From contig NC_084896.1 in the NCBI RefSeq assembly GCF_958979055.1, positions 21,931,501-21,995,500 of the forward strand: 64,000 nt of DNA, read 5' to 3'. Positions 10,336 to 19,720 of the stretch are shown here, piece by piece. This DNA is from Alnus glutinosa (taxonomy: Eukaryota > Streptophyta > Magnoliopsida > Fagales > Betulaceae). How positions within the stretch are numbered: position 1 is the first letter of the stretch; the number at the start of each line of letters is the position of its first letter. A program made the translations under genes and the position numbers. The notes beneath the pieces are model-generated. The model saw only the letters and a program-made list of their open reading frames with translations. It was not told where the DNA came from and searched no databases.

Positions 10336-10871
10336 TGAATAGAATTATATTAAAATTAAATTCTTAAAGTACCCTTAAAATACAATTTTAATTCACAATT
10401 TAGAAAAGAAAGTCATCTTAAAAAACCCAAATGGCTAGGGGTGGTTCAGAACCACCCTGGCCGGCCAAAGAGGGTGACTGAGCCAACCCCATTTGGTCAA
10501 GGGACCTACTTGGTTTTTTCATTTTTTTTTTAATTTATATGGGTATTTTTGTCTCATTAAAAAAATAATTGTCTTTTTTTTAGACTTGGGGTGGCGTTGA
10601 CAATTTTTTTTAGTAATTTGGAGAAGGAACATTGCCCCAATTAAAAATTTATGGGAGACATTGTTAATTGAATAGTAGTTTGAGGTGATATTTAAACTTT
10701 TCCTCTTTTCTTAACATGTAAACTACTATTACCTTCCTAGAAGCGGTTGTATTTTTTTAAGGATTAATTGCACGTATGCAATTGGACCAAGGAAATTAGA
10801 TCTCCTATAATTTTCATATAAGAAAGTTGATTCAAAAACTTTATCCAATTTTTATTGATGTATTGTAAATT

Positions 10872-11040
10872 ATAGAGAAATAATACAAGAGACCTAACCC
10901 TAATACCTGAAACCCTACTAGTCTCCAAACTCAAAACTCTAGCCTTTTAGGCTTATTATAGAGAAATAATACAAGAGACCTAACCGGCTAACCCTAATAC
11001 TCGAAACCCTACTAGTCTCCAAATTAACCCAAACCCTAGT
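10872..11040. repeat. Direct repeat inside copy A
   Basis: The block TATAGAGAAATAATACAAGA, then GACCTAACC and CCCTACTAGTCTCCAAA, occurs twice about 90 bp apart. The same doubled arrangement is present in copy B (about 14429-14590), so the doubling predates the larger duplication. Confidence 0.75.
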
Positions 11041-11129
11041 AACTTAGGCCTTTCATGCTCACAATCTTTTAATAAAATAAAGGGTGAAATACATTTTATT
11101 CCTTGTAAATTGGGATTGTGACAAATAGT

Positions 11130-11441
11130 ACTGTGTTGGCGTTTAGAGAGGCCTGGTTTTGTGATTGTTCAAAGGGAAGAATTCTGGATTCATGTGTCCA
11201 ATCCATTTCTGACTGTCTAATATAATGTTGTTGAATTCTCAAAGGAGCCACAGTCGTGGAGAATATTATCGATCGGTGTGTAAGAAGATGGTGAGCCACC
11301 AGCGACTACGGTGGTCAGGACCGTCAGGTGGTTTAGCAAGAAGGCTAGATAGAGTGGTATCAAAAGTGGTGAGGGCCGGGGGTACGTTTTCCAAAGACGT
11401 GTTTTGGTTCGGTTCCATGCACATTTGTAGGCTTGTAGCAT
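11130..11441 (-). pseudogene. Truncated FERONIA-like receptor N-terminus, copy A
   Basis: From MLQAYKCAW the frame has a hydrophobic signal segment (LIPLYLAFLLNHLTVLTT) and then the start of a malectin-like domain, YTPIDNILHDCGSFENSTT, as in CrRLK1L receptors. A small insertion relative to copy B then creates a stop. Homology continues in another frame for about 30 codons. No membrane helix or kinase domain follows, so at most the first part of one ectodomain remains. Confidence 0.7.
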
Positions 11442-12056
11442 AGAGAGACGAAGATAGGGAGATACTAAATTTAAGAGGAGAATCTGCTTTATAAGGGGGG
11501 GCAAAAAAATATATTAGGGGGTTAATTTGTTACTCAGTTGGAAATTTTTTTTCTCAAAAAATATTTTGGTGTGATGTAAGAGTATAAATTATCTTTCTTA
11601 AGTGCTTTTTTTTTCTTTTTTTTTTTTTTGTTTGTAGGTCTTTTTTAATTTTTTTACTTTAAAAAGAATATTAAATATTTTAAAGAGTAATTGTTTTATT
11701 TTTGTTCACCGTCAAGTCACGTGATGGATGTTCATTGTCAGTGTGTATTCTGTCTACACGTAATTGGCCCAACAAGATAAGAAAAGAATAACATAATAAA
11801 AAGGAGTTTTATCGCTGATGTGTAATGTTCATATGTAGATCGTGCACAGTGCACCCAAGCAAATTGTACCGCAAGATGTCTCTGGGAGCTGGTAGAAAAG
11901 CTATTAATTTGTTCTGTAATTTTGAGGGAAAGTTAACACTTTCTTTGAAATATGAAGAGGGGTACGTAAACCACCATAAAAGTGAACATAATACCATTAT
12001 AAAGGTGTACAAATTATACCGCCACAAAGATGTGCGACCAACCGAAGCCAATTGAG

Positions 12057-13020
12057 GCCGATGTCCACTCTCCCATTTGACAGAGGTAGCTTCTTCTTCC
12101 AACAGCACACATACAATCTTTCATGCAAGATTTTCTACACAGCTCTTTAGTGTAAGGCTTCAACAATATGTAGTTAGAGAACGGCCAATCTGTATTTGTT
12201 AGCTCTACAAAAATATAAAAATAATCTCTAGGACTACTTAGCTCATCTTCTTCATAGCCTTGTATGAAGGTCGGCTTGCAGCTACCAACCTGTCATTTGG
12301 ATCAAGTTGGGGTTCGGCATGGGCGTTCGTGGCGTGGTCCGACCCAGTCGGTGGCGGTAGCATCCGGCCTAGCCAATGGCGGTAGCGTCCGGCCTGCGCA
12401 GTGCCATGGTGGGGCTGCAGATTTGCCATCGGTTGGGGGAGTTGTTCTTTAGAATGATTGTGATTTGGGCGATGGGAAGGGTTTTCTTTTTTTCTGGAAG
12501 GAAAAAATTGTTATTTGTGAGAGAGATCCGGTACATCAAGCAGCATTTCATTTTTTTGTTTTTAGCTAACGTGTTGAGTGATTATTTGTGGGCAAAAAAC
12601 CCATGTTTTTTGTCATGGCCGGACAGAAGTTGCACTCTTCTGCTTAAGAAATTTTTAGTTCAGTCGAAGACTTGTACAAGTCATCTATAGCCCCATTTTT
12701 CAGGCGTCCATTGCACAATCAAAAGAGCACAAGAACCATGCACCCATCACCCATGACCCATGTCAACACCACCAACAAAAGATCAGCAGCAAACTACATA
12801 TAATCTCTCTAAAGTTATCCCACTTGAAATTACCTGGAAAACTAAACCTACCATATAATATTCTTCAAGAAAACATTCAAAGGCATTTATATAAGAAACT
12901 TTAACTTGAAATTACAAATAACGTTTTGTTTTGTTTTAACTACGTACCATTGTAAACAATCAATATTTGTTCCAATTTATCTAAGAAATAATAATAATTT
13001 CAGATATATTGAATGTTTTT
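12057..13020. other. Spacer between duplication copies
   Basis: No gene was recognised. Positions 12240-12440 are GC-rich with two copies of a GGCGGTAGC.TCCGGCCT motif. Positions 12475-12640 are homologous to 19058-19170 (shared GGTACATCAAGCAGCATTT and TTGAGTGATTATT), so a dispersed repeat fragment is present in both places. Confidence 0.5.
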
Positions 13021-13480
13021 AACTATATATTTCAGGTATGAGCCATTTTCTTCTCTAATTAAAATGCCTTTTGTGTTACACCAACCAAATACTGAGAATT
13101 TTTACTTGGTGTTGGTCATCATGAGAGGCATGATCGAGTATGATCATGATGAGTCGGTCAGGGATGCTTTCTTTTTCTTCTTGTCCGATTACTCTCCTTT
13201 GGCAACTTATAGTGGGATGGGGTGTGAGGAAGCACTTACTAGAGTGGGTGGGGGAGTTGAGCACTTTTAGTGGATGAGCTAGAGAGTGGAAAAAATGGTG
13301 GCCGGCGCGCTGCTCGTTAAATCATTCTTAACATCGATGGCGTGACTTAGAGTAAGTGCTACGTACAATAATTCGAATGACTGACTCCCCACAAATTAAG
13401 TGAGGAAGATGCTAGGTAGCTCTCTGTACCACCAAAGTCATCGAATGTGACCCTAAAGGAAGAGGCAAAGAAAAGAGAGA

Positions 13481-13900
13481 ATGGAAGTTAAAGCAAAGAG
13501 GGCTCTCTCAGTAGCATTCCTAGTAAGTAATGCTGATAGCTCTGGCTCTGCCTGCAAGTCCTTGTGGAACAACCACTACTAGTTTACTGATCGAAGAAGA
13601 ACAGCATGCAGCAACGTACAACTATTGCAACGGCTGCACAGACGAGTAGTGCCTTATAGCGGATGACTACGCGGATTTGGGGTTTATGATGGACTCGGGA
13701 ATGAGCGGAATGCTCGCCGACGATCCAATATATCTCACTGAACTCGCCCTAATCGCATCCAAACCAGCTGTGCCGTACGTGTAGGCGCCCAGGCAGCCCG
13801 TATTGATCTAGCTGCCAAACTGGGACAAAGAATCCTATCAAAGTCCCCCCACATTGTTCTCCTTATGACCGTGCGATCTTATCCCTGAAAAATATTATAC
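13481..13900 (+). pseudogene. RALF-like peptide gene, broken copy B
   Basis: It starts MEVKAKRALSVAFLV, retaining the beginning of a hydrophobic leader that copy A lost. It then shifts frame and stops. The RALF-like CNGC.TDE block is interrupted by an added TAG inside the ACAGACGAG..TGCCTT stretch. The later MDSGMSGMLADDP block is present but out of frame with the start. A GTGTAGGCG in place of GTGTGGGCG adds a further stop near the CGRPGSPY motif. The C-terminal SSCQTGTKNPIKV block is still readable. It is clearly non-coding as a whole. Confidence 0.65.
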
Positions 13901-14689
13901 TAGAATTATATTAGAATTAAATTCTTAAAGTACCCTAAAAATACAATTTTAATTTACAATTCATAAAAGGTCATCTTAAAAAACCCAAATGGCTAGGGGT
14001 GGTTCGGAACCACCCTGGCCGGCCAGAGATGGTGACTGAGCCAATCCCATTTGGCCAAGGGACCTACTTGATTTTTTCATTTTTTTTTTAATTTATTTGG
14101 GTATTTTTGTCTCATTAAAAAAATAAATGTCATTTTTGTCTTTTTTTAGATTTGGGGTGACATTGACAATTTTTTTTGATAATTTGGAGAAGAAACATTG
14201 TCTAAGTTAAAAATTTATGAGAGACATTGTTAATTAGATAGTTTGGGGTGATATTTAAACTTTTCCTCTTTTTTTAACATGTAAACTACTATTACCTTCC
14301 TAGAAGTGGTTGTATTTTTTCAAGGATTTCACGTATGCAATTGGACCAAGGAAAGTAGATCTCCCATAATTTTCATATAAGAAAGTTGATTCGAAAACTT
14401 TATCTAATTTTTATGACGTATTGTAAATTATAGAGAAATAATACAAGAGACCCAACCCTAATACCCGAAACCCTACTAGTCTCCAAACTCAAAACTTAGG
14501 TCTTTCAGGCTTATTATAGAGAAATAATACAAGAGACCTAACCCTAATACCTGAAACCCTACTAGTCTCCAAATTAACCCAAACCCTAGTAACTTAGGCC
14601 TTTCAGGCTTACAATCTTTTAATAAAATAAAGGATTAAATACATTTTTAGTCCTTGTAATTTAGGATTGTGACAAATAGTACTGTGTTG

Positions 14690-14987
14690 GCGTTTAGAGA
14701 GGCCTGGTTTTGTGATTGTTCAAAGGGAAGAATCCTGGATTCACGTCTCCAATCCATTTATGACTGTCTAATGTTGTTGAATTCTCAAAGGAGCCACAGT
14801 CGAGGAGAATATTATCGATCGGTGTGTAAGGAGATGGTGAGCCACCAGCAACCGCGGTGGTCAGGATCGTCAGGTGGTTTAGCAAGAAGACTAGATAGAA
14901 TGGTATCAAACGTGGTGAGGGTCGGGGGTACGTTGTCCAAAGACGTGTTTTGGTTCGGTTCCATGCACATTTGTAGGCTTGTAGCAT
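14690..14987 (-). pseudogene. Truncated FERONIA-like receptor N-terminus, copy B
   Basis: An open frame of 97 codons encodes MLQAYKCAW, a hydrophobic segment (LIPFYLVFLLNHLTILTT) and the malectin-domain start YTPIDNILLDCGSFENSTT. It continues HKWIGDVNPGFFPLNNHKT and then stops. The WIGDV segment parallels the intact neighbour (IWIGDIQQ). The frame is better preserved than in copy A. No kinase or membrane segment follows. It could yield a small secreted protein if expressed, but a decayed receptor gene is the simpler reading. Confidence 0.7.
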
Positions 14988-15081
14988 AGAGAGACAGAGA
15001 GAGGGAGATACTAAATTTAAGAGGAGAATCTGCTTTACAAGCGGGGGCTAAAAAATATAATTAGGGGGTTTATTACTGATG

Positions 15082-15756
15082 CTCCGTTTGTTTCGGCGTA
15101 AAATGATTTCAGTATTTTATGGTGTTTGGTAAGGGCGAAAATAATGATTAACGAAAATCATTTTCAGTTTGATCGTAAAAGCTTCTTTAATTTTTGGAAA
15201 ACAATTTAAGATTTTTAAAACCGTAAATCGTTTTACGAAATTAAACTCTTCGTCTTTGTACTCATGTTTGATATCTGATTGCCGGAATTCGACAATAGTC
15301 AATTGTTGGAATCCAGTTGGCGCTGGAATCCGGCCACCAGAATCCTATCGGCACCGAATCCGGTGGGACCAGTTCCGGCCATTTATCTCTGGCCGGAATC
15401 CGACCGACTCTGGCTGGATCCAGCCATTAATCAGGCTGGCCGGATTCGGCCAAAATGGCCGGGATCTGGCCAAATTTGACCGAGTCCGGGCATTTATCAG
15501 GCCGGATCTGGCCAAAATGCCAAGATCGGGCCAGATCTGGACGGATCCGGCCAAACCTACTCGCCGGAATTCGACAACGGCGACCGAACATTGCTGGATT
15601 CCGGCGGCAGTTGCCGGACTTTGATTTTCACCTTTCATAGTTTTTTCGTGCGAGCCAAACGCCGAAAAATATTTTCGAGAAAATCATTTTTTCTAAAAAT
15701 AATTTCGTTGAAAATATTTTACAATGAAAATCATTTTACGTCGAAACAAACAAAGC
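15082..15756. mobile_element. Non-autonomous DNA transposon with GGCCGGATC-rich core
   Basis: The ends are inverted repeats of about 29 bp: left GCTCCGTTTGTTTCGGCGTA, right (reverse complement) GCTTTGTTTGTTTCGACGTA. Both continue into AAATGATTT. The interior (about 15300-15620) is full of degenerate CCGGAATC and GGCCGGATC motifs. Copy A of the duplication has the empty site at about 11535. No clean target duplication was found, so the superfamily is uncertain (Mutator-like or hAT-like MITE). Confidence 0.75.
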
Positions 15757-16262
15757 ATGAGTTGAAATTTTTTTTTCTCAAAAAATATTTTGGTGTGACG
15801 TAAGAGTATAAATTATCTTTGTTAAGTGCTCTTTTTTTCTTCTTTTTTTTTTTGTAAGTCTTTTTTAATTTTTTTACTTTAAAAAGAATATTAAATATTT
15901 TAAAGAGTAATTGTTTTATTTTTGTTCACTGTCAAGTCACGTGATGGATGTTCATTGTCAGTGTGTATTCTGTCCACATGTAACTGGCCCAACAAGATAA
16001 GAAAAGAATAACATAATAAAAAGGAGTTTTATTGCTGACGTGTAATATTCATATGTAGACCATGCACAGTGCACCCAAGCAAATTGCACCGTAGGATCGA
16101 TGTCTCTGGGAGCTGGTAGAAAAGCGATCAATTTGTCCTGTAATTTTGAGAGAAAGTTAACACTTTGATTGAAACATGAAGAGGGGTACGTAAACCACCG
16201 TATTATGTACGTGTACAAATCACACCACCACAAAGATGTGCACCCAACTTGAGCCAAACAGA

Positions 16263-18092
16263 ACTCAGGCAAAGAAATGCATGCAGTCTTGTGCTGTAAT
16301 GGTTGGAAAGAAATGCATTCTTGTGCTGTGGCTATCTTTCTGCGTATTGCAGTGCTATCATCCTCGTGCAAGTAGACAGATTGGCACCTTAATTGCTCGA
16401 TCTTTCTACGATTTTTGTAACCATTTCGATTTTATTTCTGTTTTTCTTTCTAAATAACCCAAAAATAAAGTTTTGAATTAGAAGTACGAAAAATGAAGAA
16501 TTTTAATCAATTTGAAATCAACTATGATAACCATCTATATGAAATAAATGTATACGAGCTAATTGAAATCAACCATGCTAATTGAAATCGTCCACTTCCA
16601 GTCTTGCATTAGATTTTCTCTTTCTCCAATTCTTCAAAAATGACAGATGCTTTTCCGAAGTAATTTTACTTTTGACATGGATAATTAAGTTAATAAGGTT
16701 TTAAAAACCTTGTTAATGGGGTGTTAGCTATTAAATTAAAATACAATCATGATCATCTCGAATTTAACAATAATTTTAAATGACATATAATATTTAGAAC
16801 AATATATATAGTGAAACTTAATTATTTTTTTTCTCATTCTTTCATGTTGAAATTAATCATTAAATTTGTAGAAGTGGGGGGTTTAAAATGGAATGGTTTT
16901 AGTGAGAGAATGTCCACCTTCTCTCTAAAACCTCTGAACCCTTCTGTGAGCAACTCCATAAAGCTTCCCTCCCCAACACCCTTACCCGTTCCCTACCATC
17001 TCCATCCACCCTTGCCACAAAACCCACCATATTCCTCACCTTCCGCCATATTTCTCTCCACTCTTCCTACAATTTTTCAGTATTTTCGGCCATCGGAGTT
17101 AAGGCCCAATCTCCAACTACCCACCTATCTTTACAGTAATTTCCTTGTCTTTTCGTGGTTCGAGTCTTCACAGCAGCAGCACTAGACCTCTACCTTCCAT
17201 CGCGTCCTCTGTAAAATTTGGGTAAGAGTGTCGTTTCAATTTTTTAGTTTTAGATCTATGATCTTCCACCAACCTTTACACGACACGCACCTCACCACCG
17301 GGTTTTTCGGCATCTCCAACATCCACCAACAATCACCGTTCACTCCACCGCCTTCTGCAAGGCCGCGCGTGGCATACATACTCCAGAGAGTTCTCTACTC
17401 TCATTGGCGCGTGAATGCCATGGTTGGTCTCCCCGCTTTCCACCACGGCAACCACTAGTGTTTCATGGGTTCGCCATCGTTTTTGACTGCTGAGAGGTCT
17501 TCCCTTGGCGGCACGTGTGACCCACGCGCTGTTAGGGAAGGTTCTCACCCTGTCCTCTGCTATTGGACCTTTGTTGTGTTTGTTTTTGTATTTTTGGGCT
17601 TATTTGTTGTTTCTCTCTTTCCTTGTTCACCCATGTAATAGTGTTTGGGTCCTTGTGACTCAATACACTTTTCAAATCACCTTCACCCGTGACCTCGGCT
17701 TTGTGGCATCCGTGCCTCGAGCTAAAAGGCACGCATCTTCCGAAGTATTGCCCCTGCGTACTTTCATTCTTAAGTTTGTTCTTGGGTTGCCCAGCCCTTT
17801 CGTTTTTCTTTTCTTTGTTGTAATCTTTTTCTTATGTAAAAATAAAAAATAAAAAAAAAATAAAAAAAAAATAAAAAAAAATAAAAAAAAATAAAAAAAA
17901 ATTGTAGAAGTGACAACTATCTTAGTGTAAAAAATATATTTCTTTTCCTTTTTTCTCTCCAATAAAAAGCTACACGAAAGAGCCTTTTTCTTGTAGTCGC
18001 GCTAGCTAGTGACATAATTTGTTTACCAGATAAAGCTCAATACAATATCATTCACGAGGCCATCCTTCGTCTTATTTACTTTCACTACTCAA
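16263..18092. other. Gene-free region with a retroelement-like tail
   Basis: 16880-17830 is C/T-rich with several short open frames lacking family features. It ends in a TTGTAATCTTTTTCTTATG stretch followed by repeated TAAAAAAAAA units (17832-17900). That layout resembles the 3' end of a non-LTR retroelement. I could not recognise reverse transcriptase sequence in it. Confidence 0.35.
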
Positions 18093-18398
18093 AGAGCATT
18101 TCCAGCAGTTGGAGTTAAAATAGCTACTCAAAAAGTATTAATCTCTACTTTAACCACTGGCTATCTTAAAAACACTCCAACAGTAATCTATATTCCACTC
18201 TTCATTTTTTTTTAAATAATGTTTTTTAATATTTTTTTATTGTTTATTTTTTTTCACTTCTCCCTCTCACTCTCCAATCTCCCTCAACCCCAACCCGTCT
18301 CATTTGTTTGAGTATTCGGACTTAGCAAAATGGAAGGAATCCCAACAGAGCCGAAGCTGAGTGATCGGCATAGTCGACGAAGTTAAGGATCGGCGAGT

Positions 18399-18641
18399 GT
18401 TGAGATAATCGGCGACGAGGAACCAAAACCTGGGTGAGTCAAGGATCTGGAGGGCCCTGGCAATGACGATGCAGAGATCAGATCCGACGGTGACGGCGTA
18501 GTCGACGGAGGCGTGAATTTTGGTGTGGGGGAGGAAGGCAACGGCGTGCTGGAGGTCGAGCATCTCGCCGCGAAGCTTGTCGTGCTTGGTGTCGACAAGG
18601 ACGAGCTCATCGGCGAGGTCTTGGGTGAGAACGGCGATGTT
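18399..18641 (-). pseudogene. Captured lactate dehydrogenase fragment
   Basis: The minus strand reads LTQDLADELVLVDTK, GEMLDLQHAVAFLPHTKI, then VDYAVTVGSDLCIV. These match the NAD-binding region of plant L-lactate dehydrogenase. After DLCIV.ARALQI it jumps to LDSPRFWFLVADYL, matching a region about 60 residues further along in LDH, so an internal part was lost. The active-site His region is absent. It sits within the open frame 18300-18704, whose ends are not LDH. Confidence 0.8.
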
Positions 18642-18686
18642 GCTAGGGACAGAGGAAAGAAGGGCAGCGGTGGTGATCGAGAGGGG

Positions 18687-18886
18687 CGGAGGAAAGAAGG
18701 GCATCAGGACAAGGAGGGAAGAAGAGGGAGAGTGAGAAAATATTAATAAAAAATGTTTGTAGTGTTGAACAGTAAATAGCCATTGTCGGAGGAAAGAAGG
18801 GCATTAGGACAAGGAGGAACGAAGAGGGAGAGTGAGAAAATATTAATAAAAAATGTTTGTAGTGTTGAACAGTAAATAGCCATTGT
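18687..18886. repeat. 100-bp tandem duplication inside the capture element
   Basis: The block from GGAGGAAAGAAGGGCAT to GAACAGTAAATAGCCATTG occurs twice in direct succession with only a few differences. That indicates a recent event. It lies between the captured LDH piece and the right terminal arm. Confidence 0.85.
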
Positions 18887-19057
18887 TGGCTATTTACTGT
18901 TCACAGTTAAGGAAAAATGGTTAAAGTAACTAATCTACTGGAGAAGAAAAAAGGCCAAAAATAGTTAAATTTAACTTTTTGGCTAAAGTAGAGCATATGC
19001 CGGAGATGCTCTCAATAAGTAAGCTTAGCAAATAGGAAAAAAAAGAATGAAAAAAAA

Positions 19058-19170
19058 AAAAAAGGTTATTTGTGAGAAAGATCTGGTACATCAAGCAGCA
19101 TTTTATTTTTTAATTTTTAGCTGCCGTATTGAGTGATTATTGGTGGGCAAATGGCCGGACTGAAGTTGCA
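19058..19170. repeat. Dispersed repeat fragment shared with 12475-12640
   Basis: Shares TTATTTGTGAGA, GGTACATCAAGCAGCATTT and TTGAGTGATTATT with the spacer of the RALF/FERONIA-like duplication. The common source is unknown. Confidence 0.6.
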
Positions 19171-19621
19171 GTCAAACCGGTGTGTTTTCGAACATCTTCT
19201 GACAGAAATGGAAGCTCTTATCAATTAATATATTTTTGAAATATTAGAATTATTAGATGATAATGCATATATTTTATACAATGGGTCTCCAATTGGCGAA
19301 CGTGTCTAAATTTAAACAAATCATTATTTCAGTCTTTTTCCTTCTGTTTTCTTTTATACGTGTATTCTTCGTCGTCCCCCAAATCCCAATCCAATTGGAT
19401 TTCAAATTTTGACTTCGCATTTTTTTTTAAAATAAAATTAAATTAAAAGTCTAAAAGCGGACGAGAAAATGAAAAAGGAAACATGGAAGACAAATTGAGC
19501 GTCAGGCGTCAGAGCTGATGGCCGGTGGGCGTGTGGACAAAACGCGTCTTTACATTCGTTCCCGTTTTGCCTCGGTCAAATCTTTCGCACCAAACCATAT
19601 TCCTACCCAACTTTGAACGTT

Positions 19622-19655
19622 TCTCTCTCTCTCTCTCTCTCTCGATATATATTAT
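19622..19655 (+). promoter_or_regulatory. CT repeat and TATA-like site of the HEMA gene
   Basis: A run of about ten CT units is followed by GATATATATTATATTC at 19643-19658. The TATA-like string lies about 70 bases upstream of the start codon. It could be the core promoter, giving a very short leader, or part of a leader transcribed from further upstream. Confidence 0.35.
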
Positions 19656-19720
19656 ATTCAGCTTCTCTCATCGTCTCTGTATCTTGGAGCTCTCTCAGCT
19701 TTTTCACGTTGTCCAATCCA

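Larger units (their letters stand above)
8484..12056. repeat. Segmental duplication, copy A
   Basis: This block is homologous in the same order to 13021-16262. Shared landmarks are the TTTCAGGTATGAGCCATTTT start, a RALF-like reading region, a GGCTAGGGGTGGTTC block, a doubled ACCCTACTAGTCTCCAAA block, a FERONIA-like N-terminus on the minus strand, and a TGATGGATGTTCATTGTCAG block near the end. Copy A has about 850 bp (9483-10335) that copy B lacks. It lacks the 675-bp insert at 15082-15756. Confidence 0.85.
13021..16262. repeat. Segmental duplication, copy B
   Basis: This is homologous to 8484-12056 in the same orientation and order. Copy B carries a 675-bp inverted-terminal-repeat insertion (15082-15756) absent from A. 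It lacks the 850-bp stretch 9483-10335 of A. Confidence 0.85.
18093..19012. mobile_element. Gene-capturing inverted-repeat element (Pack-type)
   Basis: The left end starts AGAGCATTTCCAGCAG and the right end, reverse complemented, starts AGAGCATCTCCGGCA. Both arms continue into AT-rich TACTTTA-containing sequence. This AGAGCATCTCC terminus is widespread in plant MITEs. Between the arms lies a fragment of a lactate dehydrogenase gene on the minus strand and a 100-bp tandem duplication. No clear target duplication is visible. Confidence 0.75.

Noticed and set aside
12238-12452. GC-rich short frames between duplication copies
   Set aside because: Frames in both strands overlap and contain only a short degenerate repeat.
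15169-15640. Overlapping open frames in several phases in the GGCCGG-rich insert
   Set aside because: Simple GC-rich repeats stay open in many frames; no family recognised.
18513-18746. Plus-strand open frames in the LDH-carrying element
   Set aside because: They mirror the LDH fragment on the other strand and encode low-complexity basic sequence.
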